DNA of 56,663 nt, taken from positions 1 to 56,663 of the forward strand of contig DASZME010000045.1 in the NCBI GenBank assembly GCA_035551995.1, written 5' to 3'. The notes beneath the pieces are model-generated. The model searched no databases. It was not told where the DNA came from and saw only the letters and a list, made by a program, of their open reading frames with translations. Shown piece by piece: positions 1-7,914 of the stretch (within the stretch, counting starts at the first letter, position 1; each line of letters opens with the position of its first letter). The position numbers were made by a program, and so were the translations under genes. This DNA is from RYN-428 sp035551995 (GTDB taxonomy: Bacteria; Planctomycetota; Phycisphaerae; Tepidisphaerales; Tepidisphaeraceae).

Positions 1-83
1 AGATTTGAAATTTGAGATTCATCGGTGGGCGCCCACGGCGACGTGTGCGTCAGGAAATTCCGACTATTCACTTTCACTGAGTG

Positions 84-117
84 AAAAGCCCGGTCTTGAA
101 AGAGACCGGGCTTTTTT
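84..117 (+). terminator. Rho-independent terminator
   Basis: A perfect 10-bp stem (87-96 pairing with 103-112) with a six-base loop is followed by a run of six T. Four A residues precede the left arm, so it could also work on the other strand. A second small hairpin (ctttcac/gtgaaag, 71-88) abuts it. It probably ends a transcript entering from the left edge of the window. Confidence 0.8.
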
Positions 118-118
118 G

Positions 119-489
119 CGCGCACTTTCCTTGAAGTTGGTGATTTCAAAGATGGTCTACGACGTGCGAGGAGAAAATGTAGACATGGAGCGGGGACTCA
201 ATAGTTGAACACCAAGCTACCGCGGTATCGCGTTTTAGCCTTGCGGCTGGAAAGTTAAAAATCGGAAAAAACCCCTCAGGAGGAGGAGCAGGCCTGCCAA
301 AGCGAAGGCTCGTATTCGATCGTCGGCTGGCGCGCGGGGGCGATGCGTTCGTCGCAACAAGCATGACGGTCAGGATACGAAACCCGCGAGATGAATTTTT
401 GCATAATGCCTCCTCCACGGATTCAACGTTACAATCATAGGAGTCGCACTTTCGGCGCTTCACTTTGCGGGCGCTCAACCAGGAGAAAC
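119..489. other. Intergenic, no gene seen
   Basis: About 370 bases between the terminator and the lipoprotein gene. Open frames on both strands here lack coding character (Arg/Ser/Pro-rich shadows) and ribosome binding sites. It presumably holds the promoter of the lipoprotein gene, but no convincing -35/-10 pair was recognised. Confidence 0.4.
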
Positions 490-1026
490 ATGTCCATTCG
501 ACTGATCGGCGGCTTCTGCGGCTTGCTCATGTCGGCGCTTGTCGGGGGTTGCGCTCCACAGTCGCCCTATCTGGCCGGTTATCGCTATGCCCCGGCGCCG
601 GCGCTAGTTGACGTCTTCCGAAAAGGCGCCGATTCGCAGCAGCCGCCTTTGTCGGTGATGGTTTCCGTGATCGGGATCCGCCGGGGCGGATCGACGGCCG
701 ATGCTCCGCCGGCCATCGAAGTGCGAATGCGTTTTGAGAACAACGGTCAGGCGAAGGTCTCGTTTGATCCATCGACGCTGAATCTTGTCAGCGGAACATT
801 GCAGCCGTTCCTTCAGCCCGAGGTACACGGTCCAAAGCCGCTGCAACTGGCGCCGGGCCAGAACCAGACGATCAGCGCCTTTTTCCCATTTCCGCGGGGA
901 GCGGGGCCGCGAACGATGGGATTGGACAGCCTTCGGCTGCGCTGGCAGGTGCAAGTCGACAATCAGGTCATTCCGCAGACGGCTTATTTCGAGCGGGCTT
1001 CGCCGCTGTACTACGAAGTCGATTGA
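490..1026 (+). CDS. Putative lipoprotein of unknown function
   Basis: A 178-residue protein starting Met-Ser-Ile-Arg-Leu, with a short hydrophobic stretch ending in a lipobox (Leu-Val-Gly-Gly-Cys, Cys about residue 21). It is therefore probably a lipid-anchored envelope protein. The start is chosen because AGGAGA lies four bases before this ATG and the lipobox follows at the right distance; an in-frame upstream ATG at 391 would bury the signal. The mature part looks like an all-beta domain, with alternating hydrophobic residues and an 'EVRMRFENNGQAKVSF' type strand pattern typical of Ig-like lipoproteins. I recognise no named family. It is co-directional with the next two genes, but a 110-bp gap separates it from the GH10-like gene. 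Confidence 0.8.
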   Translation: MSIRLIGGFCGLLMSALVGGCAPQSPYLAGYRYAPAPALVDVFRKGADSQQPPLSVMVSVIGIRRGGSTADAPPAIEVRMRFENNGQAKVSFDPSTLNLVSGTLQPFLQPEVHGPKPLQLAPGQNQTISAFFPFPRGAGPRTMGLDSLRLRWQVQVDNQVIPQTAYFERASPLYYEVD

Positions 1027-1136
1027 TCGGATGAAAAGGGGAAGGCCGGGAAGATTTGAAGCGGCGGTGAACTCTGCTAGGATGCGCCAACAAAAGGAAT
1101 GTCGGGCCGACGAAGCATGTCTGGGCCGAGCGGAGT

Positions 1137-2630
1137 ATGCCGATCAAGTTTGAGATTTATCGGGATGGCCAGCGCGTCATCGAGTTTCAGCCAATCGGCG
1201 CCACCGCCATGGGCCCCGAGAGCGTGCCGATTCCCGGAGAAGTCTTTTTTCGCGACGGGGTGTTGATCGTCGATCGCAAGGACGAACATGCCTCGGGATT
1301 GTCGCTTCTTTGGGATTGCGCGCCGCTCGGATGCTATCAACTGGAAACGACGCGCCTGCCGCCGCGAGACAAGGCGTACAACCTCGTCGTTGAACTGGCC
1401 CGATTTCGGCTGATGAAGATCGTTCAGAAGCAGGAAGACTGGAATCTATTCGATTTTCCCAAAACCGATCGATTCACCGTCCGTTTCGGCGAGGCGCAAA
1501 ATCTTTTGGCCGACGCGCTGGGAAAACTGCACGACCCGACCGAAGCGTCGCGGCTGGCCGAAAAGGCCCTCGCCATCGGCATCGATCTTTCCGAGCAACT
1601 CGCCGCGTTCCACGCCGAGCAATTGCTGGGGCGCCGGCGTGCGGCCAACGGATTCGTCAAGCACGTCTTTGGCTGTCGCGTCGAACCGTCGGTGAGAGAC
1701 GAGCGATACAAGGAAACGCTGGCGGCGAATTTTGATTACTGCGTTTTGCCCATGAGCTGGAAACAGCTTCAGCCGCAGGAAAACACGTTTGTGACCGAGG
1801 CGCTGGACGACTGGGTGGAAACGCTCAGCCGCCGCCGGATACCGACGATCGCCGGTCCGCTTATTCGGCTCGACGAAGCGAGCGTGCCGGATTGGATGGT
1901 CATCTGGGAGCACGATTTTGATATGCTGCGGGAGATGGCGTATGACTTCGTGCAAAAAGTGGTGACGCGATATCGCCGGGCCGTGGCGGCGTGGAACGTG
2001 GTCGGGGGGATGGAGACCAACACCGCTTTCAGCCTCACCTTCGAGCAGATCATCGAGCTGACCCGACTTTTGGTGCAGCAGGTCAAGACGCTGCTGCCCA
2101 ACGCCCGCACCATGATCACCATTACCCATCCGTTCGGCGAATATCATGCCCGGCCCAAGGCCAGCGTTCCGCCGATGCTGTATGCGGAAATGGTGACGCA
2201 GGCGGGGATCAGCTTCGAGGCGTTCGCGCTGGAAATCGAGATGGGCGTGCCGGAGCCGGGGAATTTTACCCGCGATTTGTTTCAACTCAGCACGATGCTC
2301 GATCGTTTTTCGACGCTGGGCCGCCCGGTTTTCATCACGGCGGTCGGAATCCCGGGGCGATACACGCCCGATATCGAAGGCAATCCGAATCCCGCGCTGG
2401 CCGGGCGGTGGCGCCGGCCGTGGGACTCGCAGCTTCAGGCCGACTGGATCGAAGCGGTCTATCACATGGCGTTCAGCAAGCCGTTCGTCGAGAGCATCGC
2501 GTGGGCGAACCTTTCGGACATGCAGCCTTCGCTGCCCGGCGGCGGTTTGTTCGACGAAATGCTTCGGCCAAAGCCGGCGTTTCAAAAGCTGCAAACGATG
2601 AAGGAAAAATTCCGCCCGCCGAAGAAATAG
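1137..2630 (+). CDS. GH10-like (beta/alpha)8 protein lacking catalytic glutamates
   Basis: A 497-residue protein with no signal peptide. Residues 1-140 form a beta-rich N-terminal domain; about 150-490 resemble the glycoside hydrolase family 10 barrel, ending in the typical 'LPGGGLFDEMLRPKPAF' closing strand. In GH10 enzymes the acid/base Glu lies in a WDVVNE motif and the nucleophile in an ITELD motif. Here these read W286-N-V-V-G-G-M and I400-T-A-V-G-I, so neither Glu is where it should be; a Glu at 293 is two residues late. The protein may bind carbohydrate without cleaving it, or use other chemistry. The start ATG has GGAG only one base away, so the ribosome site is poor, but no in-frame start lies upstream. 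The comEA-like gene follows after 8 bp, suggesting co-transcription. Confidence 0.75.
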   Translation: MPIKFEIYRDGQRVIEFQPIGATAMGPESVPIPGEVFFRDGVLIVDRKDEHASGLSLLWDCAPLGCYQLETTRLPPRDKAYNLVVELARFRLMKIVQKQEDWNLFDFPKTDRFTVRFGEAQNLLADALGKLHDPTEASRLAEKALAIGIDLSEQLAAFHAEQLLGRRRAANGFVKHVFGCRVEPSVRDERYKETLAANFDYCVLPMSWKQLQPQENTFVTEALDDWVETLSRRRIPTIAGPLIRLDEASVPDWMVIWEHDFDMLREMAYDFVQKVVTRYRRAVAAWNVVGGMETNTAFSLTFEQIIELTRLLVQQVKTLLPNARTMITITHPFGEYHARPKASVPPMLYAEMVTQAGISFEAFALEIEMGVPEPGNFTRDLFQLSTMLDRFSTLGRPVFITAVGIPGRYTPDIEGNPNPALAGRWRRPWDSQLQADWIEAVYHMAFSKPFVESIAWANLSDMQPSLPGGGLFDEMLRPKPAFQKLQTMKEKFRPPKK

Positions 2631-2638
2631 GACCCGCC

Positions 2639-3052
2639 ATGCCCGTAGCGCGACCCGGCGGAGATTTTCCGTGGAACGCCTCGCAGCGCAAAGCCGTTCT
2701 ACTCCTGCTGGCGGTGTTGGCGGCGGTTTTTGCCGGCCGTTATGCGTGCAATCAGTCGTTTATCGACGATCCCCAACCTGAAGCCGGAGCGCGTTCGGCC
2801 GAGTTAGCCAATCGGCTCGATCCAAATACCGCCGACTGGCGCGAGCTGGCGGCAATACCGCAACTCGGAGAAAAAAAGGCCCAGGCTATCGTCGAATTTC
2901 GCGAGGGATGGTTGAAGAAACATCCAAACGATCCGCCGTTCCGGGGACCGCAGGACCTGCGATTGATCAAGGGAATCGGTCCTGCAACCGTATCGAATAT
3001 GCTCCCGTATCTGCTTTTTCCGAATTCCGGCGAGCCGACGACGCAACGATAA
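2639..3052 (+). CDS. ComEA-like membrane-anchored helix-hairpin-helix protein
   Basis: A 137-residue protein with one N-terminal membrane segment (about residues 19-37, 'AVLLLLAVLAAVFAG') and a C-terminal tandem helix-hairpin-helix domain. The first hairpin is in 'LAAIPQLGEKKAQAIVEFR' and the second in 'LRLIKGIGPATVSNM'. This is the ComEA architecture: a DNA-binding domain held on the outer face of the membrane, used in DNA uptake by competent bacteria. No other competence gene is nearby, so its role here is inferred from the domain only. The start is the ATG 8 bp after the GH10-like stop; the reading frame is open much further upstream but that part overlaps the previous gene out of frame. 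A 108-bp spacer separates it from the convergent ABC operon. Confidence 0.8.
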   Translation: MPVARPGGDFPWNASQRKAVLLLLAVLAAVFAGRYACNQSFIDDPQPEAGARSAELANRLDPNTADWRELAAIPQLGEKKAQAIVEFREGWLKKHPNDPPFRGPQDLRLIKGIGPATVSNMLPYLLFPNSGEPTTQR

Positions 3053-3160
3053 AACCTCTCATTTCAACGTGGGAACAGTGCAGTTCGCATTAATTCTTCC
3101 GCGGTGAACCGTATTGCCGCCAACATTTCGCAAACGACGCGTTCCCCGCGGCGTAAATCG

Positions 3161-4291
3161 TCACCCGCTGAACCAGCACGCGGCGACGTGATCCGGATTT
3201 ATTGCAGTCGCCGTTAAAACGGGCGTTTGCGAGACGCATTTTGACATCACGCGAACGGTTTTCCCGCCGCTGCTGATCTGTACCGTTTCGTTGGCGGCGG
3301 CTGCGGCGGCGCATTGCCGGGTCAACGGGCAGCGCGGGTGAAACGCGCAGCCGGTCGGCGGATTGGACGGCGACGGCACTTCTCCCGGCAATACGATTCG
3401 CCGGCGCGTGGGTCGCGGGTTGGCCTCGGGAACCGCCGACAGCAACGACGCGGTATATGGATGTTTCGGATTAGCGTACAACTCCGCCGCCGGCGCCTGC
3501 TCGACGATTTTTCCCAGGTACATAACCGCGACGTCGTCGGAAAAATGTTCGACGACGGCGAGGTTATGCGCGATAAACAGGTAAGCGATATGCCGTTCTT
3601 TTTGCAGGTCGTCCAGCAGATTGAGGATTTGGGATTGGATGGAGACGTCCAGCGCGGAAACCGGTTCGTCGCAGACGATGAAATCGGGACTGAGCGCCAG
3701 GGCGCGGGCGATGCCGATGCGCTGGCGCTGGCCGCCGGAAAATTCGTGCGGGTATCGGCTGGCGTATGACGGATCGAGGCCGACGCGCCGCAACAGCCCG
3801 GCGACGCGGTCGCGCTTTTCCTGGCCGACGGCGATGCCATGCACTTCGATCGGCTCGCCGATGATATTGCCGACGGTCATGCGGGGATTGAGGCTGCTGA
3901 CCGGATCCTGAAAAACGATCTGCATCTGCCGGCGAAGGCGCCGCAACGATTCGCCGCGATAGGCGAAGAAATCTTTCCCCTTATACCGGACGGCGCCGTC
4001 GGTCTTGGGAATCAGGCGGAGGATGGTTCGGCCGACGGTCGTTTTGCCGCAACCCGATTCGCCGACAAGTCCCAGCGTCCGGCCGGCGCGGACGATAAAG
4101 CTGACGTCATCGACGGCTTTGACATAGCCGACCGTGCGCGAGAAGACGCCGCGCCTGATGGGGAACCAGGTGCGCAGGCCGGTCACTTCCAACAGCGGGG
4201 CGTTGGGATCGGCGGGGATGCTCGCCTGGCCGCCGCGCAAAGTCGCGTATGGCACGGATACCGGAGCGATTGTCGGGACGTGCTGGGTCAT
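3161..4291 (-). CDS. Peptide-type ABC transporter ATPase (DppF/OppF-like)
   Basis: A 376-residue ATPase of the dipeptide/oligopeptide/nickel importer family. Walker A GESGCGKT is at 77-84, the signature SGGQRQ at 185-190 and Walker B FIVCDEP at 204-210. After the ATPase core comes the oligopeptide C-terminal extension with the 'GCAFHPRCP' motif; in homologues such a Cys cluster can bind an Fe-S cluster. It powers import together with its partner ATPase encoded just upstream. It is the last gene of the five-gene operon 9807-3161, separated by 113 bp from the previous ATPase, longer than the other spacings. The N-terminus carries about 30 extra residues rich in Pro and Ala. The substrate cannot be read from the sequence. 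Confidence 0.92.
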   Translation of the reverse strand: MTQHVPTIAPVSVPYATLRGGQASIPADPNAPLLEVTGLRTWFPIRRGVFSRTVGYVKAVDDVSFIVRAGRTLGLVGESGCGKTTVGRTILRLIPKTDGAVRYKGKDFFAYRGESLRRLRRQMQIVFQDPVSSLNPRMTVGNIIGEPIEVHGIAVGQEKRDRVAGLLRRVGLDPSYASRYPHEFSGGQRQRIGIARALALSPDFIVCDEPVSALDVSIQSQILNLLDDLQKERHIAYLFIAHNLAVVEHFSDDVAVMYLGKIVEQAPAAELYANPKHPYTASLLSAVPEANPRPTRRRIVLPGEVPSPSNPPTGCAFHPRCPLTRQCAAAAAANETVQISSGGKTVRVMSKCVSQTPVLTATAINPDHVAACWFSG

Positions 4292-4404
4292 GGTTTAGTT
4301 CCAACCTGCCGTTCATTCCCCGCCGATACGCACCGGCGCACCGAAACGGGCTTTTCCATCGGTCTTCATCTGTGGCAATGCGGCATCGTCGTCTGACTCA
4401 AACG

Positions 4405-5580
4405 TTAGACCGTGATGGCGCCGTCTTCCACGATCGCCGGCACAACTTCGCGGCGATGATCCAGTTGCGGCAGACTCCTTGGCGATCGCTCGAAATTTTC
4501 GGTCACATGACACGCCGCCCAGTGACTCGGCTGCACTTCGCCGAGCGAAGGTTCATCCGCGGCGCACTTTTTCAGGACTGAAAATCGCTCCCCTTCGCTG
4601 TCGGTGGCGATCGCGGTTTCCGCCGGGATCATCGTGCCGGGCGGAAAGGCCGCCTGCCCAGATTCAACCGCCGCCGCGCATGCCCGCGTGCGATGGCAGC
4701 GCGGATGAAATTTGCACCCGGCGGGAAAACGGATCGGATTGGGAACCATGCCGGGGATCGTTTCCAGGCGGTCGACCTGGCTGCCGAGCTTGGGCACCGA
4801 CTTGAAAAGCCCTTCGGTGTACGGATGCTTCGGATGATCGAACAGGTCTTCGACGGTCGCGAATTCCACCACCCGGCTCGCGTACATCACGCCGACCACG
4901 TCCGCGTTCTCGGCGACCACGCCAAGATCGTGGGTGATGAGCAGGATCGACATGCCGCGCTCGCGCTGGAGCTTTCTGAGGAGCTCGAGGATCTGGGCCT
5001 GGATCGTCACGTCCAGCGCGGTCGTGGGTTCGTCGGCGATGAGCAGCTTTGGCTTGCAGGAAAGCGCCATGGCGATCATGACCCGCTGCCGCATGCCGCC
5101 GGACATCTGATGCGGATATTCCTGAAGGCGGCGGTGGGCGTCGGAGATGCCGACGTCGTTTAGCGATTCTTCGGCGATATCGTACGCCTGCTTCGTCGAG
5201 ACCCCCTGATGAAGCGTGACGGCTTCGACGATTTGATCGCCGATCGTATAGACCGGATTCAGGGAGGTCATTGGCTCCTGAAAGATCATCGCGATATCCT
5301 TGCCGCGGACCGAGCGCATTTGTCTTTCGCTGAGATCGAGCAGATTGCGGTCTTCGAAGTTAATCCGCCCGCCAAGAATTCGTCCCGGCGGCGAGGGAAT
5401 CAGGCGGAGGATGGACAGTGCGGTGACCGATTTTCCGCATCCGCTTTCGCCGACGAGAGCGACGGTCTGGCCGGGATAGACGCTGAGGGATACTTCGGCG
5501 ACGGGGCGGATCGTGCCGCGGTTGGTGTCGAAGCCGACGCTGAGGTTTTGAATTTCCAGGAGCGGTCGCTGTTGTGGCAT
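4405..5580 (-). CDS. Peptide-type ABC transporter ATPase (DppD/OppD-like)
   Basis: A 391-residue ATPase partner of the next gene. Walker A GESGCGKS lies at 44-51, followed by a Q-loop ('IFQEPMTSL'), the signature 'MSGGMRQR' and Walker B 'LLIADEP'. The C-terminal oligopeptide domain has the Cys/His-rich 'GCKFHPRCHRTRAC' motif. It starts 3 bp after the permease stop, so translation is probably coupled. The C-terminal tail (about 50 residues after the Cys motif) is longer than usual and ends in an acidic, unconserved-looking stretch. Family and role are clear; the transported peptide or other solute is not. Confidence 0.92.
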   Translation of the reverse strand: MPQQRPLLEIQNLSVGFDTNRGTIRPVAEVSLSVYPGQTVALVGESGCGKSVTALSILRLIPSPPGRILGGRINFEDRNLLDLSERQMRSVRGKDIAMIFQEPMTSLNPVYTIGDQIVEAVTLHQGVSTKQAYDIAEESLNDVGISDAHRRLQEYPHQMSGGMRQRVMIAMALSCKPKLLIADEPTTALDVTIQAQILELLRKLQRERGMSILLITHDLGVVAENADVVGVMYASRVVEFATVEDLFDHPKHPYTEGLFKSVPKLGSQVDRLETIPGMVPNPIRFPAGCKFHPRCHRTRACAAAVESGQAAFPPGTMIPAETAIATDSEGERFSVLKKCAADEPSLGEVQPSHWAACHVTENFERSPRSLPQLDHRREVVPAIVEDGAITV

Positions 5581-5583
5581 TTC

Positions 5584-6804
5584 CTAATCCCGTTTGCGCA
5601 GCTTTGGATCCAGGGCGTCGCGAATCGCTTCGCCGACGAGGTTATACGCGAATACCGTGAGGAATATCGCGGCGCCGGGCGGAATGGCGATCCACAAGAC
5701 AAAACCCGCGCCGCCCGCGCGGGCCTGCTGAAGCATCGCGCCCCAACTGGCTTCGTCCACGAGGCCGATGCCCAGGAAGCTTAGGATGCTTTCATAGAGG
5801 ATTGCGCTGGCGACGCCGAAGGTGGTGCTGACGAGGATCGGCGTGAGGGCGTTGGCCAGCATATGGCGAAAGAGGATGACACGCTGGGGCAGGCCGGCCG
5901 CGATCGCCGCCTGAACGTAATCCAATTTGCGAATCGTGAAGAATTCGGCTCGGAGAAAGCGGGAATAGCCGGTCCAACTGGTGGCGCCGATCACTGCCAT
6001 CATGACGTAAATATTTCGATCCTGAATGAAGGCGGTGATGGAGATCAGCAAAAAAAGCTGGGGGATGGCTTCGAAGATTTCGATGGCCCGCATGCCGATC
6101 AGATCGACGTTGCCGACGTAGTACCCCATCACCGCGCCGACCAGTATCCCGATCACGACGGAAATCGACGTGGCGATAAAGCCGATCGACAGCGCGATGC
6201 GCGAGGCGTGAAGAAGGAGGCTGAAGACATCGGCGCCGTTGGTGTCGGTCCCAAGCCAATGAGCGCGATTGGGCGCGCTAAGGCGCGCGTTCGGCTGATC
6301 GCGCAGGCGATCGCGCGGCGAATAAGGAACCGGAGCGAATATCGCGCGTTGAATGCCGCCGGATTTCAAAGCTTCGCGGTACTTCGAATAATCGACGTTG
6401 ACCGGCGGCCGAACCAGCAGATAAACCGGCGCCGCCGCGACGACCACGACGGCGACAATCAAACCCAGCGACCGAAGAAAGGAAAACTTCCGCCACAGCC
6501 CGACGACCGCCGCGGCGCCCGTGGCGATCAACAAAAGAACGTCGGGCGGCGCGAGATGCCGGAGGGCCGGACTGCTCCACGTTCCGTTCATCTTCATGAG
6601 AAACGGATGGCTGTTGGCGAGAAACGGAGCGAAGACCGCGAAGAACGCGAGCAGAAAAAGCCATGCCAATCCGATGCGGGCCGACGTGGTCGCCAGGGTA
6701 TCGTGATACGCCTGGCGGATAAGGCTGCGCGACGCCGGCGCCATGACGGGCGTTGTCGCGGCCGAAGCGAGCGTTTCTCGAAGTTCGGCCCGTTCAATCG
6801 ACAT
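5584..6804 (-). CDS. Peptide-type ABC transporter permease (DppC/OppC-like) with insert
   Basis: A 406-residue inner-membrane permease, about 100 residues longer than the usual 300 of DppC. The family's C-terminal BPD_transp_1 core is present, with the 'HWLGTDTNGADVFS' lead-in and the EAA-type loop near 'AAIAAGLPQRVILFRHMLANAL'. Between the first membrane helix (about 45-63) and the core there is an insert with two extra hydrophobic segments (about 88-103 and 112-131). The ORF overlaps the upstream permease gene by 11 bp. It forms the translocation pore with that permease. The C-terminus 'AIRDALDPKLRKRD' is typical of the family. Confidence 0.9.
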   Translation of the reverse strand: MSIERAELRETLASAATTPVMAPASRSLIRQAYHDTLATTSARIGLAWLFLLAFFAVFAPFLANSHPFLMKMNGTWSSPALRHLAPPDVLLLIATGAAAVVGLWRKFSFLRSLGLIVAVVVVAAAPVYLLVRPPVNVDYSKYREALKSGGIQRAIFAPVPYSPRDRLRDQPNARLSAPNRAHWLGTDTNGADVFSLLLHASRIALSIGFIATSISVVIGILVGAVMGYYVGNVDLIGMRAIEIFEAIPQLFLLISITAFIQDRNIYVMMAVIGATSWTGYSRFLRAEFFTIRKLDYVQAAIAAGLPQRVILFRHMLANALTPILVSTTFGVASAILYESILSFLGIGLVDEASWGAMLQQARAGGAGFVLWIAIPPGAAIFLTVFAYNLVGEAIRDALDPKLRKRD

Positions 6805-7873
6805 AGCTCACCCGCGGATCGGCCACCGCATACGTCAGATCGGAAATCAGATTGCCGACCAGTTGCAGAAGGCTGGCGATTAAGGTCACGGCCATCAACA
6901 CTTCGCGATCGCGCGAAAAAACCGCGTCGATCGTCAGCTTGCCCATGCCGGGAATTCCGAAAATCGTCTCGACCACGATCGATCCGCCGATCAGCCCGGG
7001 AAGAATATTGGCCGCGACGGTAATCATCGGCATCAGGCTGTTGCGAAAGGCATGGCGATAGACGACCGCGCGCTCGGGCAATCCCTTGGCGCGGGCGGTG
7101 CGGACATAATCCTGGCCGAGCGATTCCAGAAGCGCTCCGCGCTGCAATCGCGACAAAAACGCGAACGATCCGTAACTCAGGCAAATCAGCGGCAGGCACA
7201 GGTGCCAGGCCATGTCCACAAGCCAGCCGCGCTCAAGATGGCCATGAATTCGCGTCGGCAAAAACGTCATCGAATCCGACATGAGATTGTGAAGGCCGTT
7301 GCTGGGAAACCAGTGCACATATTCGACGTTGCTCAGGAAGCCGATCATCAGGACGCCGACCCAGATGGACGGGAGCGAATACAAACCGATCAGCGTGAAG
7401 CCGAGCGTAACGTCGACGAATTTTCCGCGCGAACGGGCGCCGCGAATGCCGGTCCAGATGGAGATGGCATAGATCAGCGGCAAGGAAAGCAACTCCAGGA
7501 GAAGCGTTATCGGAAGGGCCTCGATGATCGTGGTCGCCACGGGCCGGTGCGTGCTGAACGCTTCGCCCAGGTCGGGCGCCTTGAAGCCGATCGGCCAATG
7601 CGGGAACCCCTCGATCTTCGGCTTAAATCCGATCGGCGAGACGTGGTTCAGCCAATTGAAATACTGAACGATGAGCGGCTTATCCAGCCCGTATCGAGCC
7701 GTGTAATACGCTCGCATCACCCGGCGTTCCTCGGGCCGCAGTCCCCCCTCGGCCGACATCAGCGACGCGCCGATCCCGCCCGGGGCGGAAGCGATGACGA
7801 AAAATACCACCGCCGTCACGCCCAGCAGCGTCGGAAGCATCAGAAGTAGTCGGCGTACAACGTAGCTGAACAT
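6794..7873 (-). CDS. Peptide-type ABC transporter permease (DppB/OppB-like)
   Basis: A 359-residue permease beginning with the family's N-terminal membrane helix ('RRLLLMLPTLLGVTAVVFF'). The EAA loop is at 'TARAKGLPERAVVYRHAFRN', and the end is 'LTYAVADPRVSYVD', the standard DppB ending. Five or six membrane segments are visible, as expected. It lies 41 bp downstream of the binding-protein gene and overlaps the next permease by 11 bp, so the importer genes are translationally linked. It pairs with the DppC-like permease to make the membrane channel. Confidence 0.92.
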   Translation of the reverse strand: MFSYVVRRLLLMLPTLLGVTAVVFFVIASAPGGIGASLMSAEGGLRPEERRVMRAYYTARYGLDKPLIVQYFNWLNHVSPIGFKPKIEGFPHWPIGFKAPDLGEAFSTHRPVATTIIEALPITLLLELLSLPLIYAISIWTGIRGARSRGKFVDVTLGFTLIGLYSLPSIWVGVLMIGFLSNVEYVHWFPSNGLHNLMSDSMTFLPTRIHGHLERGWLVDMAWHLCLPLICLSYGSFAFLSRLQRGALLESLGQDYVRTARAKGLPERAVVYRHAFRNSLMPMITVAANILPGLIGGSIVVETIFGIPGMGKLTIDAVFSRDREVLMAVTLIASLLQLVGNLISDLTYAVADPRVSYVD

Positions 7874-7914
7874 AGTCGCGGCGATCGGTGAAAATTCCAG
7901 CGCGGATCAAAGCT

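Noticed and set aside
391..489. N-terminal extension of the lipoprotein gene to an upstream ATG
   Set aside because: It would put 33 residues before the signal and lipobox, and the AGGAGA site fits the ATG at 490.
7195..7210. A second GTGCCA that could be a sigma-54 -24 box
   Set aside because: The required GCAA at N5 spacing is missing and it lies inside the DppB-like gene.
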